Source of the DNA: Perognathus longimembris pacificus
Lineage: Eukaryota > Chordata > Mammalia > Rodentia > Heteromyidae
Reading direction: 5' to 3'
DNA: 64,000 nt
Assembly: GCF_023159225.1 (NCBI RefSeq)
Contig: NC_063168.1
Location: 63,715,398 to 63,779,397, forward strand
Position numbers and translations under genes: made by a program. The notes beneath the pieces were generated by a model. That model was not told the origin of the DNA. It worked only from the letters and a program-made list of their open reading frames with translations, and did no database searches. Shown one piece after another: positions 9,551-21,565 of the stretch (the first letter of the stretch is position 1; each line of letters begins with the position of its first letter).

Positions 9551-12165
9551 GAGGGGCAAACCAGAAGCTGGCCTGTTAGGACATGATTCTTCGATTTATG
9601 AGACACTAGGCCAGTAGCTCAGAGAAGAACACTGTGGTAAAAATCACAGACACTTCCATAGGGTCCATGTGAAAAGGTGGCACAAGTGACAGGATGAATA
9701 TGAACTGCTGTGACACCTCCAGTGTGAGCCCTGGGCTGTGACTTGCAGGTCAACAGGCACAGGAGTAGCCCATAGAGATGACAGCTTGGCACAGTCAAGG
9801 CACCTGGCTTTTAAATGATTTGGTCTTGGGGCAGATTTTAAGGCGTATGAGAGAACAGGTGAGTCACACATCACCTGGAAAGACTGTTGGGCAAATAACT
9901 TGTGTCTTACTTCCTCAAGGTGGAGAGCTCAATGATTTGGTAATGTTTGTGTTGAAAGACATGTCTGAAAGTGGGAAGAGGTAAGGGAGGCCCTGGGGCC
10001 AACAGGTTGCCAAGCAGGACACTGTAGACCCCGAGACCTTTCAGTGGGAAGGTACAACGGGCACCTGGGAGGGACTGAGGACCAGTTGAGGGACTGTGCC
10101 CAATAGGTGGGCTTGAGCCATCGCCTTCTCAGAGACCTAACTTCCCAGAATCCTAGCAGAGGCTGGAGCTGCAAGGGTCCTCTGGGGCTGGCCAGGGAAG
10201 GCATAGAAACAGTCCGAGGATAAAGGGGTGACCCAGTATGCCTGGAGTCTAGAGTAGCACAGGGAATATGTGCATGGCCCATACTATAGAAGGAAAGCCA
10301 TGGAGGCCTAATGCAGATGGACAATGACCGTGGACGGGAAGAGGACCTGAAGATCTCAACGAAGCAAGGCTTCGTCTGAGTAGGGAGGAAAGGGAGGACA
10401 GGAGTGTGGTCAGAGGGATCACTTGGGGGAAATGAAGCTATGTTGAGAGCAGGAGTCCAGAGCTGGTGCACGGACCAGCTCCAAGTCCCCTCAGCTCTAG
10501 AGACATGTGTGGCGTCCTCTGAGGATGCAGGGCACACAGAACGTTTTGCTTGGCTGAGGGAGGGCTCAAAGCCTGGACAAGCAGTACTGATTCCACAGTC
10601 CCAGTGACAGGCAGGGAGGCCGCACAAGGCAGTTCCTTGGTGCCCAGGAGGACTGGCAGTTGCCTCCCATCTGCTCAGAGCCAGAAGAGTCTATTAATGC
10701 CAGTTTTGGCTCAGCCTTTGGTTCTGCATACACAGAGTCCTCAGCTCACCCCAAGTCCCTGCTGGTGCTGGGATCTTTTTTGATACTTGGGTGAAAGTCG
10801 TCAACCTTCTGAGAGTGGACAGCAGATGTCCACGCTTTGCTACTGAACTGGTCTGTTTTGTAACAGGGCACAAAAAGCCCAGGTAAGCTTCTCCAATTTC
10901 CACGGTGAAGTGGTAGCTGCTTCCATGGTGGTCACGGGACTCTGTGACTGCCCATCTGCTGTGGTGGTCCTGACTGCAAGGGAAGAGTATACACGGCACT
11001 GGACCACACACCAAGGTACTCAGAGACTATCCTGGCTGTGTGCTATTGGCTGAAGGCCCACTGGGCACCGGTACAAGCGAGGAGGGGTAAAACTCAGGGA
11101 TGCACCACACAGGACTCCTGCCTTTCAGGAATTACCCACTGGGAGGGAAAACAAACATACATCTGCCATGAGGACCCTAGCCTGGAGCATGTAGATAGAT
11201 GCTGAAGCCCGTAAGAGACCTATCAGCTACGTCTGGTGACATCACCCTCAGAGTCGATTCCCCCCACCCAGATCATCCTGCATCCACTCTTGTTCAAGGT
11301 TGAGACTTATGAGAGCCACATGCCACCTTGCACAAGAGTCAGGAAATAGAAGGCTACAAAATAAGAAATATTATCTCAGGAACCAAACTCCTCCCCATTC
11401 CCTTCTTTCCTATCACCCTTTCAATGCCTACATACCCAAGGAAAGCTGTGAAGAACAGCTTTAAATCTCTTCTCAGACACTCCTTCTGCTTCTGTCCCTC
11501 TAAGAAGGAAGACATCAGTCACCAAACCCATTTCGCTGTCTTGTTTCCAATGCTCCTCCCTCTGATTTGACAGTCACAGAAGCAAATCATTCTCCACAGG
11601 CTGGGATAATGGAGAAGACAGCTGTCTCCCATTCAGTGGTGTTCATGAGGCTCACGCCAACAGCCCACCAGCATTCTAGGTCAGGGACCCATCTGTCCTC
11701 CTCTGGCTGTCCCCACTGGGCTACTGGGTGGCAGCAGGCTTGAGAGACCATTGGGCAGTGTGCATTCTTCCATTTAGGCAGCTGATCCAGACCCAGCTTG
11801 GACCTCTTCCCACTTCCTCCCAACAACCTGGGCCACCCACGAGACATATTTTCTTCTCTTGGTGTAAGGGTTCTTGGAGTGGTGGACCATGTTCAACCCT
11901 ACTGTCCCTGTATCAAAGGAAAAATGACCAGCAGAGAATCTGTACATGACAGGACTCTTGCTGGTTGATGTCTGCTCCTGATGAAGGAAGTCGGGGTGTA
12001 AGGCCACAAGGTAACTTGAGGCAGATGTCACAGCTTCTTGGTCAGAGAGCCTGGAGCAAGGTATCACTGAACATGTTTCAGTCCTAGATCACTATGACCT
12101 GTATTTGCTCAGGCTCTGTGTGCTCCTACATCTGTAGCTTTGACCCATGCATGTGTGTGTGTGCA
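9551..12165. other. Unique non-coding sequence, 2.6 kb
   Basis: No clear interspersed repeat, apart from a faint ancient fragment around 11120-11170. It holds the second-longest open frame of the window, 232 codons on the minus strand at 9929-10627. That frame starts at TTG, is Ser/Pro-rich and has no recognised domain. I do not call it a gene. Confidence 0.5.
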
Positions 12166-12370
12166 TGCCAGTCCTACGGCTCAAACTCAGGACCTGGGTG
12201 TTAACCCTTTAGTTCTACCACTCAAAGTCACGGTCTATGTCCAGTTTTTAGAAGGTTAATTGGACAGAAAAATCTTTATGTACTTTCGTGCCTGGGCTAG
12301 CTTTGAATTGAGATCCTTAGATCTTGCTTCCTAATTAGGATTATAAGCATGAGCCACTGATGCCCAGCTA
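12166..12370 (-). mobile_element. Composite 7SL/ID-like SINE, diverged
   Basis: Antisense order is GCCAGTCCTACGGCTCAAACTCAGG (right-half B-box region), the GGTTAATTGGACAG linker, then the B1-like half with ATTAGGATTATAAGCATGAGCCACTGATGCCC. It is more diverged than neighbouring copies. Confidence 0.8.
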
Positions 12371-12429
12371 GCGCTCTGATATGCTCTCTCGTCTCTCAGA
12401 TCTCTCTCTCTCTTTCTCTCTCCTCTCTG

Positions 12430-12508
12430 TCTTAGGCTGGCCTTAAACTCACAACTCTTGCCTCAACCTCCTGAATACCAGGATTGTAGTTATATGCCAC
12501 CATGCCTC
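12430..12508 (-). mobile_element. B1-like SINE fragment
   Basis: CTGGCCTTAAACTCACAAC, CTCAACCTCCTGAATACCAG and GTTATATGCCACCATGCC are the antisense of a 7SL-derived B1 monomer. A CT-rich run (12384-12428) precedes it. Confidence 0.8.
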
Positions 12509-12804
12509 ATTGCCCACAGACTTCTAAAGACTTCCTGTGCCTCCCCACATCTTCAATCCTATCTCCCGCCTGTCTCCCCAGCAGAGGAACTCTGGCAGCT
12601 CTAGCTCCAGTGCATGGCTTCAGTAGGCACATACGTGGCCTGCTTGGGGGTGGCAGGGTTAGAGCATGGGACAGCTTTGTTTCATGAGAAGCATGCATTT
12701 ACCAGGTAGGCCCCATTCCCCAATGCTCTCCTGACTTCTTGATCCTGATAGGAGAATAGAAAGGTTTCTAAGCAAATAATCAAATGACTGCAAAGGGCAT
12801 GCAT

Positions 12805-13420
12805 GTTCAGAAAATATTTCTTGTGGTGTTATTGATAACACTAAAATATTTAAAACATGATAAATATCCATCATTAAGGTATCAACTGAAGTAACATTAT
12901 TCTGTCTCTATAACTTAGAATCTTTTTTTTTTTTTTTGGCCAGTCCTAGGCCTTGAACTCAGGGCCTGAGCACTGTCCCTGGCTTCCTTTTGCTCAAGGC
13001 TAGCACTCTGCCACTTGAGCCACAGCGCCACTTCTGGCCGTTTTCTGTATATGTGGTGCTGGGGAATTGAACCCAGGGCCTCATGTATACGAGGCAAGCT
13101 CTCTTGCCACTAGGCCATATCCCCAGCCCTATAACTTAGAATCTTGACAAATGATGGTATAGTTTCTATTCACTGACATTAAAGATGCCTTAACATACTG
13201 TTGAGACACAATAATATCTCCACAAATAGTATACACAATATAATCCCATGTAATTATGTGTATGTATTCATAAGAAACAAGCCTGGAACATGACATTAAA
13301 GTGTTTGTCCCTTTATATAATTTTAGGTACTTTTGGGCAGGGGGGAGAGGGTGCTAGGAATTGAATCCATCTTTCAAAATCTTTACGAATAAATAATGTT
13401 TTCATGACATTTAGCAGTAT
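12805..13420 (+). mobile_element. Ancient L1 3' part, split by a SINE
   Basis: Segments read like the 3' end of ORF2 and the UTR of an old mammalian L1: AATATCCATCATTAAGG ('aatgtccatcaatagg') before the SINE, and ACAATATAATCCCATGTAAT ('atgatcccattttt') and AACAAGCCTGGAAC after it. The IDL-Geo at 12925-13129 interrupts it. The frame is destroyed. Confidence 0.5.
12925..13129 (-). mobile_element. IDL-Geo SINE, young full-length copy
   Basis: Antisense insertion with a perfect 16-bp target-site duplication TATAACTTAGAATCTT at 12909-12924 and 13130-13145. It has a T15 tail, a complete Geo half and a complete tRNA-like half ending CCCCAGCCC. The perfect duplication and near-consensus sequence point to a recent insertion. 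Confidence 0.95.
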
Positions 13421-15080
13421 ACTGGAAGAATAGAAGTAAGATGATAAGGCTTGAATTTGTTAAATTATGAGAAGAATTAGTTTGGAGGAGCCACCCCAAG
13501 ATCTAAGCCTTTGAGAAACTTCGCAACTGGGGAGAGTAAAAAAGAGTCACAGTGACTGAGATCAGTACGGGTCAGTGAAGCCAGGGCACTCAGTGGATCA
13601 CGTGCTTGTTCTTCCCCAGACCCGCACTGTGAGAGAAGACAGCCAGCTCCACCCAGGTGGGATGACTGACTCCCTTACTCCACTCCAGATGAGCTGGGCT
13701 TGGACTTACCTTTCGCCGCCCGTCTCTGGCAAGCTCAGGATTGGTCCCCAGGATGCAAAATCCTTGATGGCCACCGACACTTAGCAGAGGGAGGGCATTG
13801 CGGGGAAGCCACACAGTCTAGAATGAGAGAGGAAGAGGGAGGTTGGAGTGTAGAAAGGTGATTTTTAAGAAAAATACATTATTTTGAGTACTAATTTTTT
13901 ATGTGTCCTCCCAACCCTCCAATGGAAGCTAGTTTCTGCCTTGGCTTTCACCCTGATGCTGAGCCTCCTCTTGTAGACGATGTCTCACAGGTACAACGTC
14001 ACAGAGAGAGCCCACACTCTGCTATAGCACACTTCAATTAGGGGAGGCAGAGGGCAGCAGACTGCCCTAGCAAGGTGTCCCTCCCCATTTCTCAAACACT
14101 GGCCAGCCCTAATCCACACCACCAAGCCACTAACACAGAATAAGATCCAGAACAAAGGCATTGTCTCCCACCTAATCCAAAGAAAAGCCAGTGAGGGAGA
14201 AAAGTAAGAAATTCAAATCTTTAGCATTGAGAAGGACACAAACTCTAGAATTACAGAAACAAATCATGACTTCTTTTAAGACAACAGGCAAGAAGACCTT
14301 GAGGAGACAAAGAATGGGTTCCTTGGAGAGAAGTTTTAAAAAATACATATAAAGAGAGAGATTTAATACCTAGTGGAAACAGGCTATCTATTATGGGGAA
14401 GCAGGGCTATTCCTTGTCTGCTCTTTCAGATGTAATATATGAGAAAGTCATTGCCATGACGGGAAATGGCATCTTCCCCAGCAAAAGCGTGTGGCTGTCA
14501 TTACCTGAGAATCAATATATTTTTTTAAGTGGAATATATCATTATCAATTGATTTTCTTTTTTTTTCTCTTAGTACTCCAGGGTTCTAAGGTAGCAGGGG
14601 AAAGCTTTACTGTGATATGAAGGATTTAGACAGGTATATAAGTTATTGTAAACCAATTCCACCTCGTGGCTAGCATTCTCTCTGACGATGCGATGGGTCT
14701 TTCTCAGGTCTTCTCCACTAAGCTTTTTCAGCTGCCAATGATGGGGACACCCATGAGCCATATCAAATAGCCATTTGAAAGCTGAAGGTGGCAAAGAAAA
14801 TATTGCATTTCCCAAGGACAGCATGTTCCCTTTATGATTAAGAATAACCTCTGTGGGGAGACAAAGTAAGCCAAGGTCACCATTTAATTTTGACACAGAG
14901 CCAAAGTCATAAGTACATTTCCTCTACCAAGCCCTTGTGGCACACGCAGAGACATTGATCACTTTGGCCACTAGGTATTGGTGATTCTGGTGATGAGAAG
15001 ACTCATGGCTTTCTGGGAAAGATCCTCAGCAGGTAGGTATTGGTGAAAAGAATGTTTTAGAAGGTGATGTTCTTGAGAAC
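13421..15080. other. Unique non-coding sequence
   Basis: No recognisable exon or repeat. It includes AT-rich parts (13380-13420, 14320-14560) and GC-richer parts. Open frames are short. Confidence 0.5.
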
Positions 15081-15081
15081 C

Positions 15082-15111
15082 TCATTCATTCATTCATTCA
15101 TTCATTCATTT
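15082..15111. repeat. (CATT)n microsatellite
   Basis: Seven CATT units, likely expanded from the start of the ancient repeat that follows. Confidence 0.95.
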
Positions 15112-15430
15112 AGTGTTTATTGAGTGGTTGCTGTATTCCAGGGTGTGTCCTATCCACATAGAGAATACATGAGCAAAAATATTCCTACCCTCATAGAACT
15201 TGTTAGTCTAGTAGAAACAGACAAGAAACAATAAACTTAGGAATATGTGACAATTGCATGGCCTATTTGAAGATAATTAAGTGCTGCTTGGAGGGATAGA
15301 ATAGAACAAGGAGTGTGCTGGAGGGCTACAGTGCAGTATAAATAGGGCTGGTGGGGTCAGCTTCCTGGGGAAGGGAGAACATTTGTATAAGAACTGATTG
15401 GAGTGGACTGCACATGTGTCTGAGGCAGAC
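15112..15430 (+). mobile_element. Ancient dispersed mammalian repeat, family unresolved
   Basis: The order of phrases GTGTTTATTGAGTGGTTGCTG, CCTACCCTCATAGAACTTG, AGTAGAAACAGACAAGAAAC, AATAAACTTA and AATAGGGCTGGTGG recalls a common old mammalian repeat with 'tttattgagcacctactatg ... ccctcatggagctta ... agacagacaataaac'. I cannot name the family from memory. Confidence 0.45.
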
Positions 15431-17375
15431 AGAAGAGCCAGTGCAGTGTGAGTGTGTGAGTGTGTGCATGTGTGGTATTGTGTGTAGGGTGTATGTGTGA
15501 CATGATGCTCTGTCTCAAGATCAGCAAGGAGAGCTCTAGGGATGGACCTGGGAGATTCCCGTAGATAATAAAGCCATAGAGGTGAGTAACCAGGTTTCTG
15601 TAAGTTCTAGTAGGCCACTGTATAGGTTGCTAAGAGAGAGCCCGAAGATCTCAGGTACTCGTCTTTAGATGGAGCCCTCAAGCTCTTGAGACAAAACTCT
15701 CAGAGGTCAATGTCAGGTTAATCTGCTTTCCTTCGCTTCAACCCAGATGGCTCAACTCTCTCTGGCAAACTAACACCCACTTCCTGAGCTGTAACCAGGC
15801 TGCGCTGACTTAATATAGGCAGGCCATACAGGAGCGGGGCGGGGGGGGGGGGGTGGTGCTGGGCTGAGCACAGAGGGAACACATGGAAGTCTGCAACCTG
15901 TTCTGATTACAATGGCCTTGTCTTTCCTAAACTATGGTGCCAAGGATCAGTTCCAGAGGTGATCACTGAAATATTTCTGAACAGAAACAAGCTACATGCA
16001 ATGCTGGGTTCTTTGGGACGTTCTCTTAAGTGTGTTAAGAGTCCTGACATGAATTGACAGGTTAGCATCTGGGCTGGAAAAAATTCTGGTTAACCAGGTC
16101 TTCCTCCCATCGTCCATCTGGTCTATGACCTGGAAGGCATACCTGACCAGCACAGAGGGCAACAACTGAGCTCTGATACCTCTGATTTCTGGTTAGGTTT
16201 AACTAGTAGAAGACTGGGATTAGCTGGAGCAAGCTGTTCATTCATTTATTTTGCTTCTGCCCTGCTAGGTCTTCATGGGGTGGCTGTGTCCCTCAGCTGA
16301 AGGCGAGGGGTTAAGTTAGGGGAGATGGGACTCTACAGCACTCTCCATGAGTTTCTATAATAGCTCCCTTGCCCCCTTAGGCTTAGAAGCAATAGTTATC
16401 TTCATCTCATTATTATCCTGGGGGTAACACACTATTATGGTTTCTTTATACTGTGCCTAGACTTCTGTGATTAGTTATTTTAATAAGTCTTTTCAGATCA
16501 CATATTTGGATATGTCTGTTCTTTTCAGAGTCTCAAGATTTGGAACCAGATAGGTAAGAACTAGAACCTTAATACTGCTACCTACTTTTGTGGCATTTAA
16601 TTTAATTCCTATGAACCTGTCACGTGTTTTTCAAACTAGAGAAGTTGGTCCATGAATCTTCTCCCTGCTCTTCTCTCAGGATCATCACAGATCAATACTG
16701 CACCACTCGTGCCAAGTTCTAGGGCAAGGCGCATCTACACTGTGTCCTTGGTCCACTCCAACCAGAAACTCATCTCTTGAAGGTGAGCTCACATTCGGTC
16801 TCTGTTTATGTCTCAGGGTTTTATTTCTTTATTTTCCACATCTTTCCCTTCTTGCTCTTTTTCCTCCTATTAAACCACTACTTCAATTAGTCCTATCAGG
16901 AGCTTTCAGAGACTAGACAATATCTTAATATTTGAGTATCTGGTCCATGACATCCATTGTGTAATATTGATTCATTTATCATGGACCTCTGATTTCTTAA
17001 TTTCCTTTCTAGGAGGCCTATAAACTACCTCCATGCCTTGGAATGAGTTCTACTCTAATAAGATACACGGTACGAAAAGTAATTCAACATGAGTAGAAAC
17101 TGGTTTCTAGTCACAAAATTTTTCTCCTAAATAACAGTGTAAAACCTTAAGTTTCCAAAGATCATGGCCTGGGAAATGAATCTCAGGAAGGAACCCAAGA
17201 AATCTCAAGGAAGAAGGAATGGCTTTCCATCTCCAGGCAAGATGATGGTGATACTCAAGGATTTAATTTCCTGACGTCTCTGGCCGCACTGACCCTTTCC
17301 CTTCCACTAATTTCATCATCAAGGAACAGCCTGCAGTCTAAAAGAAAATGACATTTAAAAAAAATGGAAGGATGT
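15431..17375. other. Unique non-coding sequence with a G-run
   Basis: Contains an imperfect GT-rich stretch (15450-15500) and a 13-G run at 15841-15853 preceded by GGGGC, a potential quadruplex site. No exon or named repeat was recognised. Confidence 0.5.
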
Positions 17376-17516
17376 GGGGTGTTGGTGGTGCACATCTGTA
17401 ATCCTAGCTACTCAGGAGGCTAAGATCGGAGGATGCAGTTAGTCTAAAGCTAACCTGGGCAGGAAAGACTCATCTAAACTGGAAGTGGTGCTGTGGCTCA
17501 AAGTGCTAGTAGTCTT
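17376..17516 (+). mobile_element. Composite 7SL/ID-like SINE, 5' piece (split by L1)
   Basis: Left half GTGTTGGTGGTGCACATCTG, TAATCCTAGCTACTCAGGAG (B1-like), then GGAAGTGGTGCTGTGGCTCAAAGTGCTAG. The element stops at the L1 insertion point and resumes at 19958. The two pieces together form one normal SINE. Confidence 0.9.
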
Positions 17517-17526
17517 TTTTTTTTTT

Positions 17527-17690
17527 ATCCTTTGTGGTTTCTCTTTATTTGCTGAGAAATATTCAGACAATTAGTTCACATCTAAAGGCATTATGTTTTG
17601 AACTTTGCTAGGGAGAGAGGGAGGCATGCAGGCCTGAGGAATGTCCTGTTGTGAGAAGCACCCCCAAGATAGGTAGGTTTGCCTTCATTT
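17527..17690 (-). other. Putative L1 3'-transduced segment
   Basis: Lies between the L1's own short poly(A) and the terminal poly(A), inside the duplicated target. It shows no L1 or SINE similarity. Read on the minus strand it ends in AAATAAAG about 18 nt before the A tract, a proper cleavage and polyadenylation arrangement. It probably marks the 3' flank of the source L1. Confidence 0.7.
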
Positions 17691-18203
17691 CTTTTTTTTC
17701 ATATTTTTATTATCAAACTGATGTACAGAGAGGTTACAGTTTCATACGTTAGGCACTGGATACATTTCTTGTACTGTTTGTTACCTTGTCCCTCATACCC
17801 CCCTCCCTCCTCCCCCTTTCCCTTTCCCCCCTGAGGTGTTCAGTTTACTTACACCAAACAGTTTTGCAAGTATTGCTTTTGTAGTTGTCTTTTTTTACCC
17901 TGTGTCTCTCAATTTTGGTATTCCCTCTCAATCTCCTACCTCCAATACCAGTATACACAGTTTCCAATATACTCAGATAAGATTACAGAGATAGTGTAGG
18001 TACAACCACAGGAAGGTGATACAAGAACGTCATCAATAATAGAAGCTACAGATACAGATGGGACGTTGAAAGTAGTTACAACTGTGATATAACAATCGTT
18101 TCCATAACATGGAGTTCATTTCACTTAGCATCATCTTATGTGTTCATAAGGGTATAGCTATTGGGCTCTTGTGATGCTCTGCTATGACTTGCCTAAACCT
18201 GTA

Positions 18204-19957
18204 CTAATTATTCCCAATAAGGGAGACCATAGAGTCCATGTTTCTTTGGGTCTGGCTCACTTCACTTAGTATAATTTTTTCCAAGTCCTTCCATTTCCTT
18301 ACAAATGGGGCAATGTCATTCTTTCTGATAGAGGCATAAAATTCCATTGTGTATATGTACCACATTTTCCTGATCCATTCATCTACTGAGGGGCATCTGG
18401 GTTGGTTCCAGATTCTAGCTATGACAAATTGTGCTGCGATGAACATTGTTGTGCTGGTTGCATTACTGTGATTTTTGTTTGTGGTCTTTTGGATAGATAC
18501 CCAAAAGTGGGGCTGCTGGGTCATAGGGGAGTTCTATATTTAGCCTTCTGAGGAATCTCCATACTGCTTGCCAGAGTGGCTGAACCAGTTTACATTCCCA
18601 CCAACAATGAAGTAGGGTTCCCTTTTGGCCATATCCCCTCCAACAATTGTTATTGTTAGTTTTCTTGATATATGACATTCTTACTGGGGTGAGATGGAAT
18701 CTCAATGTTGTTTTGATTTGCATTTCTTTTATAGCCAGTGATGTAGAGCACTTTTTCATATGTCTCTTGGCCATTCTCATTTCCTCATCAGAGAAGTCTC
18801 TTTGTAAGTCTTTAGCCCACTTGATGAGGGGGCTATTGGTTCTTTGCGGTTTTGTTTTGGAAGAAGGTAATTTTTTTAGTTCAGCATATATTTTAGAGAT
18901 GAGGCCTTTGTCCGTTGAATGGTCGGTAAAGATCTTCTCCCAGTCTGTGGGCTTTCTGTTTATCTTGTGAGCTATGTCCTTTGCCGTGCAGAAGCTCTGC
19001 AGTTTGATGCAGTCCCATTTGTCCAACCTTTCTTTGATTTGTAGCCTTTCTGGGTCTTTGTTAAGGAAGTTCCATCCTGCGCCAAGGAGCCCAAGTGTTT
19101 CTCCTACTCCTTCCTTTAGTGTTTTCAGGGTGTCTGTTTTGATTTTGAGGTCTTTAATCCATTTGGAATTGATTTTGATGCAGGGTGATATATAAGGATC
19201 TAGTTTTAGTTTGTTGCATGTGTTGAGCCAGTTTTGCCAGCACCATTTGTTAAAGAGGCTATCTTTCTTGCAAACTATTGTTTTAGCTCCTTTATCAAAG
19301 ATTAAGTAGGCGTAGTTCTGTGGGTTCATTTCTGGGTATTCAATTCTGTTCCATTGGTCTTCAGGCCTGTTCTGGTGCCAATACCAAGCTGTTTTTATTA
19401 CTATAGCTTTATAATACAGCTTGAAGTTGGGTATTGTAATTCCTCTAGCACTGTTCTTTCTGCTTAGGATTGTTTTTGCTATTCTAGGTCTTTTATTGTT
19501 CCATATGAATTTCTGGATTGCTTCCTCTATTTCATTAAAAAATGGTGTTGGGATATTAATGGGTATTGCATTGAGTTTGTAGATAGCCTTTGGCAATATT
19601 GCCATTTTGATTATATTAATCCTCCCAATCCAGGAGCATGGGAGGTTTTTCCATTTCCTTAGTTCTGACATAATTTCATTTTTCAAGCTTTTAAAGTTCT
19701 CCTCAAAGAGGTCTTTCACTTCTTTAGTTAAGGTTATTCCTAGGTATTTTATGTTTTGGGGGGCTATTGCAAAAGGAGTTGCTTTCCTGATTTCGGCCTC
19801 GGTCTTCGGGTTGTTAGCATAGAGAAAGGCCGTTGATTTTTCAGGGTTTATTTTATATCCTGCAACTTTGCCAAAGTTTTGGATCAGCTCTAGTAGCTTG
19901 GGGGTAGAGTCTATGGGATTCTTTAGGTATAGGATCATGTCATCTGCGAAGAGAGAT
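18204..19957 (-). pseudogene. L1 ORF2 remnant (reverse transcriptase and C-terminal part)
   Basis: On the minus strand a frame runs from the L1 5' breakpoint to 18463 and a second overlapping frame continues to 18204, so one frameshift near 18463-18524 separates them. The first frame begins with the RT catalytic motif ([10 protein letters not shown]). It continues with the YLGITL motif and the long thumb/C-terminal domain, and carries the Cys-rich region ([13 protein letters not shown]). The second frame holds the conserved ORF2 end (NQPRCPSVDEW, FYASIRKNDIAPF). The endonuclease and N-terminal RT are missing by 5' truncation. The largely open frame implies a fairly recent insertion. It cannot be autonomous. 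Confidence 0.9.
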
Positions 19958-20086
19958 GTAGTCTTGAGCAAAAGAGCTCAGAGATAGCACCCAGGCCCTG
20001 AGATCAAGCCCCAAGACAGACAAAAGAAAAGAAAAGAAAAGAAAAGAAAAGAAAAGAAAAGAAAAGAAAAGAAAAGAAAAGAAAAG
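19958..20086 (+). mobile_element. Composite SINE, 3' piece, with (AAAAG)n tail
   Basis: Continuation of the SINE begun at 17376: CTTGAGCAAAAGAGCTCAGAG, GCCCTGAG and CAAGCCCC. Its A-rich tail has expanded into an (AAAAG)n array at 20022-20086, about 13 units. Confidence 0.9.
20022..20086. repeat. (AAAAG)n microsatellite
   Basis: Regular pentanucleotide array derived from the SINE tail. Confidence 0.97.
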
Positions 20087-20103
20087 CGAAAGGACAAGTT
20101 TGG

Positions 20104-20330
20104 GGTGCTGGTGGCTGCTCTCATAATCCTAGCTACTCAGCCTGAAAATAGAAGAATCACAGTTCAAAGCCAACCCAAGGCAGAAAAGTTGTCTACAATG
20201 TATCTCCAGAAATAACCAGTCAAAAGCAAGGCTGAAGGCACCCCTCAAGTGGTAGAGCACCTGCTTAACAAGCATAAGGTCCTAAATTCAAATCTTAATC
20301 TGCATCCCCTCACACACACACAAAAGCAAA
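20104..20330 (+). mobile_element. Older composite B1 + ID SINE
   Basis: Diverged B1-like left half (GGTGCTGGTGGCTGCTCTCA, CATAATCCTAGCTACTCAG). The right half resembles a plain ID element: CAAGTGGTAGAGCACCTGC, AACAAGCATAAGGTCCTAAA, TTCAAATC. It lacks the extra segment present in Geo-type right halves. Confidence 0.85.
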
Positions 20331-20333
20331 GGG

Positions 20334-20620
20334 TAGCCAGGTAACTAGTAGCTCATGCCTACAATCCTAGCTACTTCAGGAGGCTGAGATCTGAGGATAG
20401 TGGTTCAAAGCCAGTTAGCCAGACAGCCAGGAAAGGCTGTGGGACTTGTTATCTTCAATTAACCACCTAAAAACCAGAAGTGGAGCTGTGGTTCAAAGTA
20501 GTAGAGCACTAACTTCTAGCACATAAGCTCAGAGAAAGTGCCCAAACCCTGAGTTCAAGCACCATGACTGACAAATAAATAAATAAACAAACAAACAAAC
20601 AAATAAATAAATAAATTTAC
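20334..20620 (+). mobile_element. Composite 7SL/ID-like SINE with tetranucleotide tail
   Basis: Left half with CCTACAATCCTAGCTACTTC and GAGATCTGAGGATAG, linker TTCAATTAACCACC, and a Geo-type right half with TAAGCTCAGAGAAAGTGCCC and TGAGTTCAAGCACC. The tail is (AAAT)n/(AAAC)n at about 20572-20617. Confidence 0.9.
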
Positions 20621-21204
20621 AGAGAATAGTGTGTAAATTTGGGCAGCACAGCAAGACATGGAAAGAGGGGAGGGAGAAGGAGAGAGAGATAAAAGAAACA
20701 TTCTAACTCAAAGTCTGTAAGTAAAGATGGTTCCTGACATGAACCAAATTGATTGCCAAGAGAATTATAAATAAGAGCCCCAGGAATTTTACATCTCTAT
20801 AAAAGACACCATTTTCTTTCTCTCTCCCCCTTCTCTCCCCCTCTCTCTTTTTGAGAGAAACTGCCTACTGTGAGGAGAAACCAATTAAGGAAGTCTCCAG
20901 ATTGATACAGGATCAGAAAGCAGCCCTGCCCAACCGTTGACCGCACTCCCCAATTATGGTTCCAGCACCCAGTAGTTCAGCAACCCTCAGCAAGCTGGGA
21001 AACAGACACTTTCTTTTCTGGAAAGGAAAAAGCAAAGGAACTGGAGGCTAAAGCTATAGGGAGAAAGCCAGCTTCCACTCCACCCTCCTTAGCAGCCTGG
21101 ATCAGAGTCCGCAACAGCCCTGGCTTGCACCAGGCTTGGATGTCTGCTGCAAATGTACCCTGCAGAGGGAATGCTCATTCATACTTGCTTTCTTTTAAGA
21201 TGAC
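20621..21204. other. Unique non-coding sequence
   Basis: Contains a CT-rich stretch (20816-20850). No exon or named repeat was recognised. Confidence 0.5.
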
Positions 21205-21565
21205 AGAAAAACAGGCCGTCCATTAATAATATCAACTGTGGGTTCACCAAAGCCTGCAGGCATCTTGCCAACACAAAAATAAGCACACTCAGAAGGTTTA
21301 TTCATCAGGTTCACGACAGTTCATGGGCTGAGGGGGCTGGAAGGCACTACTTTTAAAAAGGAGAGCGGAGATGCAAAGATGGCGTATATTCAGAGTCCAC
21401 CCAGCACCATGCAGAGATTTCCTATTTCCATTAAGAGCTACAGTTGGCCACTGATGAGATCCATTACTTGCTTTCGACTGCTCGGGATGTACCACCTGGC
21501 AAGCTTTATCAAAGGCATTCATTCGTCAAAGCAATGCTGGGTCTGCAGAGGCCACAAGGCCTGAG
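21205..21565. other. Candidate conserved non-coding element
   Basis: Unique block with TCCATTAATAATATCAA, GAGATGCAAAGATG (octamer-like), CTATTTCCATTAAGAG and CTTTATCAAAGGC (TCF/LEF-like). Regulatory role is inference. Small open frames on both strands lack homology that I recognise. Confidence 0.3.

Larger units (their letters stand above)
17517..19957 (-). mobile_element. 5'-truncated L1 with apparent 3' transduction
   Basis: An antisense L1 inserted inside a SINE, flanked by GTAGTCTT at 17509-17516 and 19958-19965. On its own strand it runs from the reverse-transcriptase FADD motif of ORF2 through the ORF2 C-terminus and a 3' UTR with a purine-rich tract (complement of 17790-17835). It ends at a short A8 tract (complement of 17692-17699). 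About 164 bp of non-L1 sequence follow (17527-17690). These contain a canonical AATAAA (17544-17549, minus strand) and end in a second, longer A12 tract (17515-17526). Two tails inside one target-site duplication are the signature of 3' transduction. Confidence 0.85.
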
